This document shows positions 1 through 9,779 of a stretch of DNA of 64,000 nt, piece after piece. How positions within the stretch are numbered: the stretch's first letter is position 1; each line of letters opens with the position of its first letter. The notes below the pieces were generated by a model. The model ran no database searches. It was not told where the DNA came from and saw only the letters and a program-made list of their open reading frames with translations. The DNA comes from Pseudoduganella sp. (GTDB lineage Bacteria > Pseudomonadota > Gammaproteobacteria > Burkholderiales > Burkholderiaceae_D), in NCBI GenBank assembly GCA_021323265.1, contig JAJTCO010000011.1, positions 1 to 64,000 on the forward strand, read 5' to 3'. The position numbers were made by a program, and so were the translations under genes.

Positions 1-68
1 TTCCAGATGAGAGTCCAACGATTTTACCGCAGGCGCCGAAGCACCAGCACAGTTTTTAAAGCCGAAAA

Positions 69-99
69 AAAGCGGCAAGACCAGGGGTCTTGCCGCTTT
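69..99 (-). terminator. Rho-independent terminator of the octapeptide-repeat gene
   Basis: A 14-bp perfect stem (positions 69-82 pairing with 86-99) has a 3-base loop. On the minus strand it is followed by a T-run, seen as the A-run at 65-71 on the plus strand. It lies about 45 bp beyond the stop at 145-147 of the minus-strand repeat gene, so it most likely ends that transcript. Confidence 0.85.
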
Positions 100-144
100 G
101 GACTGCGGCCGGGCTGCTGCCCGGCCGGCGCATGCTGCTTGAGC

Positions 145-3100
145 TTACTTCGGCGATGCCAGGAAGCCGGTGCCGCTGCTGTTCTGCTGCAGGGCCTTCA
201 GGCGACGGTTGTCGTCGTCCGTGTTGGCCAGCTGCTGAGCAGGGTTCAGCTTGTTGGCATCGAACTGCGACATGGCCGCTGCCATCAGCGCGGCGTTTTG
301 CGCCACACCCAGGCCGTTCTGCGCTGCCGCCACATCCAGCTTGGCGGTACCGCCGGCCGGCGTGCCAGCGTTGTCGAAGCCTGCCATCGCCTGCACCAGG
401 CTGGACACGGCGCCGCGCAGGTCGGCCGGTTCGTGCTGCCGCCTTTGCCGCGGGTCACATCCAGGTTCAGCTGGGTGATGTTGAGGTCGCTCAGCGACTT
501 CAGTTCACCGGCTTGCGACACGCCGTCACCGTTGTCCACCCACACTTGCAGCTTGCCGAAGTCAGCGTCGGCAGCGTTGATCACGCCGTCGCCGTTGCTG
601 TCGAGCTCAGCCAGGGCCTGGTAGCCGGTGGTGGCTTTCTGGCCGTTCGCCAGGGTGGTGCCGGAGCCGAACAGTTCGGAACCGTCGTTGATGCTGCCGT
701 CACCGCTGCGGTCCATGACCAGCAGGCCGTCGCCGCCGGCAACCCAGCCGGTATTCAGCTGCTTGCCATCCGCCTTCAGGTCGAACTGCACGCCGGCGGT
801 GATGTCCAGGGTCTCGATGCCGTCGTCGTCCAGGTCCAGCACGACCGGGGTCAGGCTGGACAGCGCCTGGATCTGGTCCGTGGTCATCGCGTTCTGCTGG
901 TCCGTCGTCAGCGCGTGGATCTGCTGCGTGGTCAGCGCATGGACCTGGGACGTGGTCAGGGCGCGGATGCTGTCGGTCGTCAGGCCCTTGATCGCGGCAG
1001 TCTTGATCGCTGCGATGTCGCGCGACTCGATGGCCTTGGCCTGGTCGGTGCTCAGGGCGCCGAACTGGTCGCTGCTCAGGACAGCCACTTGCTGGCTGTT
1101 CAGGGCAACCACCTGGTCGGTGGTCAGCACTTGCACCTGGTCGGTGGTCAGGCCGGCAATCGCCGAGGTCTTCAGTACGGCCAGGTCCTGGGTCTCGATC
1201 GCCTTGATGGCGTCGGTCGACAGCACCGCCACTTGCTGGCTCTTCAGGGCGCCAGCCTGCGAGGTGCCGAGCGCCATGACCTGGTCGCTGCTCAGTACGC
1301 TAGTCTGGTCGGTGCTCAAGGCCGCGACGTGGGCCGAGTTCAGGGCCGCCACGTGGTCGGAGGTCAGCACTTTCACCTGGTCGGTGGTCAGGCCGACGAT
1401 GGCGGAAGTCTTCAGTGCGCCCACGTCCTGGCTGTCCATCGCCTGCACTGCGTCGGTCGACAGGACGGCAATCTGCTGGCTCTTCAGTGCGTTGGCCTGC
1501 GAGGTGCCCAGTGCCTTCACCTGGTCGCTGCTCAGTGCGCTGACCTGGTCGGTGCTCAGCACGCCTACCTGGGCCGAATTCAGGGCGGCCGTGTGGTCGG
1601 AGGTCAGCACCTTCACCTGGTCGGTGGTCAGGCCGACGATGGCGGAAGTCTTCAGGGCAGCGATGTCTTGCGTGTCCATCGCCTGCACGGCGTCGGTCGA
1701 CAGGACAGCGATCTGCTGGCTCTTCAGGGCGCCGGCCTGGGACGTGCCCAGCGCCTTCACCTGGTCGCTGTTCAGGACGCTAGCCTGGTCGGTGCTCAGC
1801 ACGGCAACCTGGGCCGAGTTCAGGGCGGCTGCCTGGTCGGAGGTCAGCACCGTCACCTGGTCGGTGGTCAGGCCGACGATCGCCGAGGTCTTCAGGGCGG
1901 CAACGTCCTGGGTGTCCATCGCCTGCACCGCATCGGTCGCCAGCACGGCAACCTGGCTGCTCTTCAGCGCGGCAACGTCGGCGGTATCGAGTGCCTTCAC
2001 CTGGTCGCTGTTCAGCACGCTGACCTGGTCGGTGCTCAGCACGCCTACCTGCGACGAGTTCAGGGCCTTGGCCTGGTCGGAGGTCAGCACTTTCACCTGG
2101 TCGGTGGTCAGGCCGACGATGGCGGAAGTCTTCAGGGCGGCGATGTCCTGCGTGTCCATCGCTTGCACGGCGTCGGTCGCCAGCACAGCGATCTGCTGGC
2201 TCTTCAGGGCGCCGGCCTGGGACGTGCCCAGCGCCTTCACCTGGTCGCTGTTCAGGACGCTGGCCTGGTCGGTGCTCAGGGTGGCAACCTGGGCCGAGTT
2301 CAGGGCGGCTGCCTGGTCGGAGGTCAGCACCATCACCTGGTCGGTGGTCAGGCCGACGATCGCCGAAGTCTTCAGGGCGGCGATGTCCTGGGTGTCCATG
2401 GCTTGTACGGCGTCGGTGGCCAGGACGGCAACTTGCTGGCTCTTCAGGGCGCTCGCTTGCGCGGTGCCCAGTGCCTTCACCTGGTCGCTGTTCAGGACGC
2501 TAGCCTGGTCGGTGCTCAGCACGCCAACCTGGGCCGAGTTCAGGGCGGCTGCCTGGTCGGAGGTCAGCACCTTCACCTGGTCGGTGGTCAGGCCGACGAT
2601 GGCCGCGGTCTTCAGGGCGGCGATGTCTTGCGTGTCCATCGCTTGCACGGCGTCGGTCGACAGCACGGCCACTTGCTGGCTCTTCAGGGCGGCAACGTCG
2701 GCGGTATCGAGCGCCTTCACCTGGTCGCTGTTCAGCACGCTGACCTGGTCGGTGTTCAGGGCGGCCACCTGCGACGAATTCAGGGCCTTGGCCTGGTCGG
2801 AGGTCAGCACCTTCACCTGGTCGGTGGTCAGGCCAACGATGGCGCTGCTCTTCAGGGCGGCGATGTCCTGGGTGTCCATGGCTTGCACGGCGTCGGTCGC
2901 CAGCACGGCCACTTGCTGGCTCTTCAGGGCGCCCACTTGCGCGGAACCCAGTGCTTTCACCTGGTCGCTGTTCAGGACGCTGACCTGGTCAGTGCTCAAC
3001 ACGGCAACCTGGGCCGAGTTCAGGGCGGCGGCCTGGTCGGAGGTCAGCACTTTCACCTGGTCGGTGGTCAGGCCGGCGATGGCGCCGGTCTTCAGGGCGG

Positions 3101-4841
3101 CGATGTCCTGGGTATCCATGGCTTGCACGGCGTCGGTGGCCAGCACAGCGATCTGCTGGCTCTTCAGGGCGCCGGCCTGGGACGTACCCAGCGCCTTCAC
3201 CTGGTCGCTGTTCAGCACGCTAGCCTGGTCGGTGCTCAGGGCAGAAACCTGGGCCGAGTTCAGGGCGGCGGCCTGGTCGGAGGTCAGCACCTTCACCTGG
3301 TCGGTGGTCAGGCCAACGATGGCCGAGGTCTTCAGGGCCGCGATGTCCTGGGTATCCATGGCTTGCACGGCGTCGGTGGCCAGGACGGCAACCTGGCTGC
3401 TCTTCAGGGCGGCGACGTCGGCGGTGTCCAGTGCCTTCACCTGGTCGCTGTTCATCACGCTGACCTGGTCGGTGCTCAGCACGGCAACCTGGGCCGAATT
3501 CAGGGCCTTGGCCTGATCGGAGGTCAGCACTTTCACCTGGTCGGTGGTCAGGCCAACGATGGCGGAAGTCTTCAGGGCGGCGATGTCTTGCGTGTCCATC
3601 GCTTGCACGGCGTCGGTCGCCAGGACGGCCACTTGCTGGCTCTTCAGGGCGCCCACTTGCGAGGTACCCAGCGCCTTCACCTGGTCGCTGTTCAGGACGC
3701 TAGCCTGGTCGGTGCTCAGGGCGGCAACCTGGGACGAGTTCAGGGCGGCGGCCTGGTCGGAGGTCAGCACTTTCACCTGGTCGGTGGTCAGGCCGACGAT
3801 GGCGCTGCTCTTCAGGGCGGCGATGTCCTGGGTGTCCATGGCTTGCACGGCGTCGGTGGCCAGCACGGCAACTTGCTGGCTCTTCAGGGCGCTCACTTGC
3901 GAGGTGCCCAGGGCTTTTACCTGGTCGCTGTTCAGGACGCTGACCTGGTCGGTGCTCAGCACGCCAACCTGGGCCGAGTTCAGGGCCAGTGCCTGGTCGG
4001 AGGTCAGGACCTTGACCTGGTCAGTGGTCAGGCCAACGATGGCGGAAGTCTTCAGGGCGGCGACGTCCTGGGTGTCCATGGCTTGCACGGCGTCGGTCGC
4101 CAGCACGGCCACTTGCTGGCTCTTCAGGGCGGCGACGTCGGCGGTGTCGAGGGCTTTCACCTGGTCGCTGTTCAGCACGCTGACCTGGTCGGTGCTCAGC
4201 GCGCCAACGTGGGAGGAATTCAGTGCCTTGGCCTGGTCGGAGGTCAGCACCTTCACCTGGTCGGTGGTCAGGCCGACGATGGCGCTGCTCTTCAGGGCGG
4301 CGATGTCCTGGGTGTCCATGGCTTGCACGGCGTCGGTGGCCAGGACGGCTACTTGCTGGCTCTTCAGGGCGGCGACGTCGGCGGTGTCCAGGGCTTGCAC
4401 CTGGTCGCTGTTCAGGACGCTGACCTGGTCGGTGCTCAGCACGCCAACCTGGGCCGAGTTCAGGGCCTTGGCCTGGTCGGAGGACAGCACTTTCACCTGG
4501 TCGGTGTTGAGGCCGGTGATGGCGGAAGTCTTCAGGGCGCCGAAGTCCTGGCTGTCCAGGGCGACGATGCTGTCGGTCGACAGCACGCTGATCTGGGTGC
4601 TGCTGAAGGCGGAGGTATGCTTGGTGGTCAGCGCTGCAACCTGGTCGGTGCGGATCGCGCTCAGCTGGTCAGTAGTGAACACCGCGGCTTGGGCCGAGGT
4701 GAAGGCAGGCATCTGGGTGATGGTAAAGGCACGGAACTGGTCGGAGTTCAAACCGGCAATATCGGCTGTCGCCAAGGTCGTGATTTGCTGCGTGGTAATT
4801 GCAGCGATTTGATCCGTTGTCATGTTGGTGACGAAGCTCAT
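145..4841 (-). CDS. Giant octapeptide-repeat protein with Ca-binding C-terminal region (frameshifted near the 3' end)
   Basis: From residue 7 to about 1325 the protein consists almost wholly of octads of the form L-x-[ST]-x-Q-[VIA]-x-[AV], such as LTTDQVKV and LNSAQVGV. Ten octads make an 80-residue superunit. At DNA level this is an exact 240-bp period: the same phrase recurs fifteen times, every 240 bp, from 1141 to 4501. After the octads comes a domain common in type I secreted proteins, with DLDDDG, DRSGDG and DSNGDG Ca-binding-type loops around residues 1330-1470. The start at 4841 has an AGGAG Shine-Dalgarno. No signal peptide is seen. The frame breaks at about 432-434: the upstream frame runs on to a stop at 285, while the natural C-terminus lies in the next frame and ends at 145. 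A paralogue lies at 50071-53826. Function is unknown; a secreted or surface solenoid is inferred. Confidence 0.85.
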
Positions 4842-5408
4842 TTCCGTTCTCCTGTTGGCACTACTTAATCCTGGACAAGAATGGGAGCCTTCGGTTCACC
4901 GGGGCTCCCATCCAATAATCTTGCTAAACAACCAAATTCGTGGCTAACTTGCCAATTACTTATCTCTTGCGCCCTAGCTGTTCCCTGACGGATACGGCGT
5001 TTTCATTCTTAACGTCAACAAAATCGTTAACTTTAGGAGATGAATGTGCGCCAGCGCACGGACAACCGAGCCCTCCAGCGGTGTAAAGCGACCAGACTCT
5101 TGATTCCATTAAGCATTTTTTTCGTTTTCTTGAAGAAACAATGCTTAACTTCTAGAAATCACTTTTCCACGCGACAGGCTCGATTCTACCTTAGCCTGTT
5201 GCCGTATGGCATCTACCAGTTGAACGAATTCGCGGTTTCCGCAACCTGAATTTTGGGAAACATTTCGTTAACATCATGTAAACACTCCTAAGATTGTTTA
5301 CAGCGCTAGCGAAAGGTGTAAGTTTATGGAGGGAAATTTCTAGTCTGCCCAGGACATCGATTGTTACAAGGAATGTTATTATCTATATGACATTTCCCCG
5401 GAGCACGC
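4842..5408. other. Divergent promoter region with two dyads and a leader hairpin
   Basis: This is the 567-bp gap between the octapeptide-repeat gene (minus) and the PPC/DUF4214 gene (plus). No credible gene is seen. It holds an 8-bp-stem hairpin at 4882-4910 in the leader of the minus gene, a 9-bp inverted repeat (5109-5117 with 5140-5148) flanking a T-run, and a 7-bp dyad GTAAACA-N10-TGTTTAC at 5278-5301 in front of the plus gene. The stretch is much more AT-rich than the genes on either side. Confidence 0.6.
5278..5301. promoter_or_regulatory. Inverted repeat GTAAACA-N10-TGTTTAC, candidate operator
   Basis: A perfect 7-bp dyad with a 10-bp spacer lies 108 bp upstream of the ATG at 5409. 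The spacing fits a dimeric regulator contacting successive major grooves. The cognate regulator is not identifiable from the window. Confidence 0.4.
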
Positions 5409-8400
5409 ATGACACTGCAAGATGATTTCCCAAACAATAAAAGCACCACTGGCACCTTTGCCGTCGGCAAACACGGCGTCGGCAATTTTGAACGCCCGCT
5501 CGACAGCGACTGGTTCGCCATCGACCTGCAGGCAGGCACGCGATACCTGTTCAATTTAAGGACGGATAGCGGCCCAATAAGTTGGGAACGCAACGTAGCG
5601 CTGAAGGTGTTTGGCGCGGATGGCCGGGAACTCAGTGACATAGTGGAAGGCGACGGGCAGTATCACCTGACGCCGACGTTGGAGTTTTCGCCTGCCACCT
5701 CCGGGACTTACTTTATCGCCGCTTCGTCCTCGAGCTATTTGGGTCCTTTGGGCACGTATCGCCTCACCGCCGCCATTCGCGACGGCGCGGATGATTATTC
5801 CGCGGACACCGGTACGACGGCGCAAATGATTGCCAATAGCTATTTCACGGGAAAGTTCGAAGTTGTCGGCGACGTGGATTGGATCAAGTTCCATGCCGAT
5901 GTCGGCCTCAATTACCAGTTTCAGTCTCAAGCGTCCCCCTTCGTCTCCCCAAACTTGGTGCTGGTCAGGGACAAAAGCGGCGCCATCATCTCGGCTGGAT
6001 CCTTTAATCCGGCCGAGAGCGGCGATTACTTTGTGAGCGTTCTCGGTTTGAGAGATGGGGAGTACAGCGTCAAGTTCCAGACTTCACCGGACGACTATTC
6101 GGGAAACACGATGCTCATGGGGGCGATTGCTCCTGGCGCCAGGGCGACTGGCAAGATCGACTTTCGCTTCGACCAGGATCGTTTTAAGCTTTCCTCGCTG
6201 GAGGCCGGCAAGATCTACACGGTCACCCTGACGGGGGATTCGGCCGCTTTCGGGCTGGACGTCCAGGGTACCGACTTGGCTGGCATTGCGGCGACAAGCG
6301 GCAATCCCGCCACCGGTGCCGTTACGCTAACGTTTACGGCCCAAACCAGCGGCGACGCCTATATCAACGTCGAAACGGACATCTATACCGTTTTCAAGAA
6401 CCCGCTCAACTATGCCATCAGCGTCAGCTCGCCGGCAGGCGACGACGTTGGCGATACGGCGACTACCGCGTCGCAGCTCGGCATCGGGCAGTCCTTCAGC
6501 GGCTTGCTGCAGGGACGCGGCGACATCGATGTATTCAAGTCCACGCTGCAGGCAGGTGTGACCTACAGCCTGGCCCTGACGGGTACCAACCTATTCGGCT
6601 CAGCGCAAATCAAACTGACCGGTGCCGACGGTTTGCAGCAGACCATCGACCGGGATGGCCTGAAGCACTACACCTTCACGCCGGCCAAAACGGGCGAATA
6701 TTACGCCGCCGTCAGCGCCGACTACGGTTCGACCAGCGTTGCGTACCAGCTGAACCTTGGCCAACCAGCCGACGATATCGGTGCTTCCGCAGCCAGCGCG
6801 CGGGACCTGCCGATCGGCACATCCCTCTCCGGCGTGCTGGAGCCTGGCGGCGGTGATCGTGACTGGTATAAGGTCGCGCTGACCGCCGGAACCACTTACT
6901 GGTTCAAGGCAGCGGGCGTATCGCCTTTCCTGATGTCCGGTGCACTGCGCATCCTGGATGCGAGCGGCAAAGAGCTTGCCGCGGCGGGTTCCGATTATGC
7001 GGGGCTGGCCGATACGCTGGCATTCAAGACCGCCATCGGCGGCACGTATTACGTTGAAATGTATTCGCCGTCCCGCAATGTCGGTACTTACACGATGACG
7101 GCGAGCGTGGGCAAGGACGACGACTATGGCAGCACAAATGCTTCGGCGAAGAGCATCACGCTCGGCACCGAATTGACAGGCCAGCTGGAAATCGCCTCGG
7201 ACAAGGACACGTTCAAGCTGAACGTGGAAGCCGGAAAAACCTACGCCTTCAAGGTCTCTGCAGCTTCGGATTCCTTTGATCTCAACTTGAAGGACGCGGC
7301 AGGGCAATCGCTCACATTCCTGGGCAATCCCGGCATTCAACGCGACGTCCACGTGTTCACTGCCAACACAAGCGGCAGCGTGTACCTGACGGTCGGGAAC
7401 GCGGGCAGTGAGGAGGATGGCAGATCGTACAAGTTATCGGCATTCGACTATGGCGTGGACGATAGCGGATCGACCAAAGCGACCGCAACGACGCTGGCAA
7501 TCGGCGCGACGCGACAGGGGCGCATCGATTACATCGGCGACAAGGACATGTTCCGCGTTTCGCTACAGGCGGGCCAGTCGTATGTCTTTTCCGCGCCTGA
7601 CATCAAAGTCGAGGCCAGCTACTTTAGCTTGGTCGATGCTTCCGGCATCTCGCTTGGCACCGCCAGCAACGATACTCTTGACAGGCGCATCAGCTACACT
7701 GCCGCCCAGTCCGGCGACTATTACCTGTCCATGGCAGGCACTTCTTGGGGAACGGGCACGTACTCGCTCAAGGCGGCGCAGCTGTCTGGCGATAGCGTGG
7801 GACCAAGCATGGTGTCGTCGAGTATCGCCAATGGCGCAACCAACGTCGCCTTGACGAGCACCGGTTTCAAAATGGTCTACAACGAGTCCATTGCGATCGA
7901 TGCAAGCCTGATCCGTGTGTTGGACAGTGGCGGTAAAGCAATGGCCTTTTTCCGCGATGAGTCGCCGCGCGTCTCCGATAACACGCTGACGTTCAAACTG
8001 GTGGGCAGCCTGGCGCCCGGTAGCAGCTATACCATCGAACTGCCGCACGGAGCAATCCGCGACCTGGCCGGCAATGCGCACAGCGGTCCTGAGATGATCA
8101 AATTCTCGACCCTGGTGCCCACAGCTATTGGAACTGCAGGCAATGACGTTTTTTCTGGCGGTATCAACGGCCTGATCAACGGCGGGGCGGGCATCGATAC
8201 CGTGGAGTACACGGGGAACTACTACCGCACCGTCACCCGTATCGCCGATAAGGTGGAAGTTAAAACCCATGCCAATGGCGCCGTAGTGACAGACACGTTG
8301 CAGGATGTCGAGCGGCTGCGTATGAACGGGTCCATGACCGCCCTCGATGTAGACGGCAATGGCGGACAAGCGTATCGCCTGTATCGCGCAGCCTTCAACC

Positions 8401-8732
8401 GCACACCCGACCAGGAGGGCCTGGGCTTCTGGATCAAGGCTCTGGACAACGGCTACTCGCTATCTACTGTGGCCAGGAATTTTGTCGACAGCCCGGAGTT
8501 CCAGTCGTTGTACGGCGCCGCGCCGGACAATAGCGCATTCATCACGCTGCTCTACAAGAATGTGCTGAACCGGGCTCCTGACGCGGAAGGCTTCAAGTTC
8601 TGGAACGACGCCATGCACAATGGCATCACCCGTGAACGCGTCCTGGGGGACTTCAGCGAGTCGGCAGAAAACGTCAACGCGCTGGCCAGCATTATCGGCA
8701 ACGGTTTTACGTACACGCCCTATTTGGGCTGA
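5409..8732 (+). CDS. Multi-PPC-domain, Big_5 and DUF4214-containing secreted/surface protein
   Basis: The 1107-residue protein begins with seven similar modules of roughly 100-130 residues. Each opens with an acidic pair (DDF, DDY, DDV, DDI, DDS) and contains a D-[WRVTM]-[FIY]-K-like strand, as in bacterial pre-peptidase C-terminal (PPC) domains. Residues of about 795-905 look like an SbsA-type Ig-like domain (Big_5; NGATNVALTSTGFKMVYNE). A short haemolysin-like GTAGNDVFSGG stretch follows. The C-terminus has two DUF4214 copies (YRLYRAAFNRTPDQEGLGFW and LYKNVLNRAPDAEGFKFW). DUF4214 proteins are common in Oxalobacteraceae, often with RTX-type features. No N-terminal signal peptide is seen, so C-terminal (type I) export is inferred. 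No protease or catalytic domain is recognised. Confidence 0.85.
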   Translation: MTLQDDFPNNKSTTGTFAVGKHGVGNFERPLDSDWFAIDLQAGTRYLFNLRTDSGPISWERNVALKVFGADGRELSDIVEGDGQYHLTPTLEFSPATSGTYFIAASSSSYLGPLGTYRLTAAIRDGADDYSADTGTTAQMIANSYFTGKFEVVGDVDWIKFHADVGLNYQFQSQASPFVSPNLVLVRDKSGAIISAGSFNPAESGDYFVSVLGLRDGEYSVKFQTSPDDYSGNTMLMGAIAPGARATGKIDFRFDQDRFKLSSLEAGKIYTVTLTGDSAAFGLDVQGTDLAGIAATSGNPATGAVTLTFTAQTSGDAYINVETDIYTVFKNPLNYAISVSSPAGDDVGDTATTASQLGIGQSFSGLLQGRGDIDVFKSTLQAGVTYSLALTGTNLFGSAQIKLTGADGLQQTIDRDGLKHYTFTPAKTGEYYAAVSADYGSTSVAYQLNLGQPADDIGASAASARDLPIGTSLSGVLEPGGGDRDWYKVALTAGTTYWFKAAGVSPFLMSGALRILDASGKELAAAGSDYAGLADTLAFKTAIGGTYYVEMYSPSRNVGTYTMTASVGKDDDYGSTNASAKSITLGTELTGQLEIASDKDTFKLNVEAGKTYAFKVSAASDSFDLNLKDAAGQSLTFLGNPGIQRDVHVFTANTSGSVYLTVGNAGSEEDGRSYKLSAFDYGVDDSGSTKATATTLAIGATRQGRIDYIGDKDMFRVSLQAGQSYVFSAPDIKVEASYFSLVDASGISLGTASNDTLDRRISYTAAQSGDYYLSMAGTSWGTGTYSLKAAQLSGDSVGPSMVSSSIANGATNVALTSTGFKMVYNESIAIDASLIRVLDSGGKAMAFFRDESPRVSDNTLTFKLVGSLAPGSSYTIELPHGAIRDLAGNAHSGPEMIKFSTLVPTAIGTAGNDVFSGGINGLINGGAGIDTVEYTGNYYRTVTRIADKVEVKTHANGAVVTDTLQDVERLRMNGSMTALDVDGNGGQAYRLYRAAFNRTPDQEGLGFWIKALDNGYSLSTVARNFVDSPEFQSLYGAAPDNSAFITLLYKNVLNRAPDAEGFKFWNDAMHNGITRERVLGDFSESAENVNALASIIGNGFTYTPYLG

Positions 8733-8823
8733 AGCAAGCGCCAACGGTGCGGCGCTGGTTGCGTGAGCAACAGGGGGCGCCACACCTGCAGGCAACACGT
8801 CGGTCATGAACAATCCGAATACG

Positions 8824-9357
8824 TCAGTTTGCGAACGGTATACATTTGCCCAAATTCTTCTGCGCATCCAAGACCGGCTCGCGAACGACTCGCCCATCAA
8901 CCAGGCTCAACTTATTCACGTCGGCAAAACAAACCTTATCGTCATAACCATAACTGATCTCATACTCAACATCTGGATTTGCTCTAAACGAAACCGCCAA
9001 TGAGCAGCTCCTTGCGACACCGGAAGAGTGTGGGCCAAACTGAGTGAATAAGATTGTCGTAGGTTTGGCAGGAACCACTCGTTCAACGACATTCGGCTGC
9101 GGGCTCCTGGCGCCGCCAATCATTCCCTTCGGGGACCGTTCTTGGGGTCGGCCATGCGGCACGCCAAAAGCCCCCATGAACTGCGGATTTTGGCAATCGG
9201 TTTTCTCGTAAGTGTGAATCCAAGTCGTCACGGCGGGCTCTCTTGCCATGAGACGCAGTTTTGCTGCAGGTCCCGACGTCTCGTCCGAAAACACTGATGC
9301 ACAACCGCTCAATAACGCTAAGCCCGTCAGCCATACGCAACCCAGTGCAATTTTCAT
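8824..9357 (-). CDS. Hypothetical lipoprotein
   Basis: The 177-residue protein has a classic lipoprotein signal: a short charged start, a hydrophobic stretch and the lipobox LLSGC, with Cys at about residue 19. The mature part has no family I recognise. It contains four further cysteines that could form disulfides, which fits a periplasmic, membrane-anchored location. It is convergent with the DUF4214 gene. Its base composition is a little more AT-rich than the chromosomal genes to the right. It lies outside the terminator that closes the defence operon, so it is probably expressed on its own. Confidence 0.8.
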   Translation of the reverse strand: MKIALGCVWLTGLALLSGCASVFSDETSGPAAKLRLMAREPAVTTWIHTYEKTDCQNPQFMGAFGVPHGRPQERSPKGMIGGARSPQPNVVERVVPAKPTTILFTQFGPHSSGVARSCSLAVSFRANPDVEYEISYGYDDKVCFADVNKLSLVDGRVVREPVLDAQKNLGKCIPFAN

Positions 9358-9779
9358 GAAACTTCCCTTTTAAAACTCAGCGAATGTTACCGAACATCCA
9401 AAATGCTCTTTAACGTAAAAAAACCCCGCAACTTCAATGAGTTACGGGGCCTTGTCTACAACTTGCTCGTGGGTATGCCTTAGAAGGCTTATGCCCACTA
9501 AAACTGTTGGTAGAAGCGCACTTTCCCAGTGGAAGGAGTGGCTGACAACTGTTCAATTTGTTGGTAGCCAGCCAGAATCTCCGCGACTTCGCTTGTTTCG
9601 GCCATATTGAACCGAAATTGTGGGTAGTAATGTTTAACAGGTCGCGCTATCACTACATAGCAGTAAGTGGCGCGCCCTGCATAGCCCGTCCACAAAGGGG
9701 TGAAGCTGCTTGCGCATGTTTGGAGTGCAGGACCGATAGATGCTCCCGAAAGGGACCATCTCTTATCGATCCTCTGCAA
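9358..9779. other. Gap between lipoprotein gene and mad8; probable left edge of the island
   Basis: This 422-bp stretch holds the terminator at 9424-9449 and a weak minus-strand ORF (9498-9779). That ORF would use a TTG codon directly after the mad8 stop and encode 93 residues, with no recognisable family. Its last 35 residues, starting MAETSEVAEILAGYQQIEQL, look protein-like. It may be a small downstream gene or the remnant of a gene cut by the island. No attachment-site repeat matching the ssb side was found by eye. Confidence 0.4.
9424..9449 (-). terminator. Rho-independent terminator at the end of the mad operon
   Basis: CCCCG-C-AACT pairs with AGTT-A-CGGGG across a 6-base loop. On the minus strand it is followed by seven T's (A-run 9417-9423). 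It lies 330 bp beyond the mad8 stop with no convincing gene between, so it probably terminates the defence operon before the lipoprotein gene. Confidence 0.75.

Noticed and set aside
1141-4501. Regular 240-bp repeats as a possible CRISPR or satellite array
   Set aside because: There are no unique spacers between short repeats. The period is coding and in frame throughout, so it is a protein repeat.
90-4868. 1592-residue plus-strand ORF
   Set aside because: It is the antisense shadow of the minus-strand octapeptide-repeat gene. The repeat and high GC keep several frames open, and the minus frame has the Shine-Dalgarno, octads and Ca-binding motifs.
5040-5249. 69-residue ORF in the divergent promoter region
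   Set aside because: Its first codon is not preceded by a ribosome site and it runs through the inverted repeats; the translation is not protein-like.
9498-9779. 93-residue ORF after mad8 as a firm ninth defence gene
   Set aside because: It uses TTG directly after the mad8 stop, has no recognisable family and the first half looks non-coding; it is kept only as a note in the gap entry.
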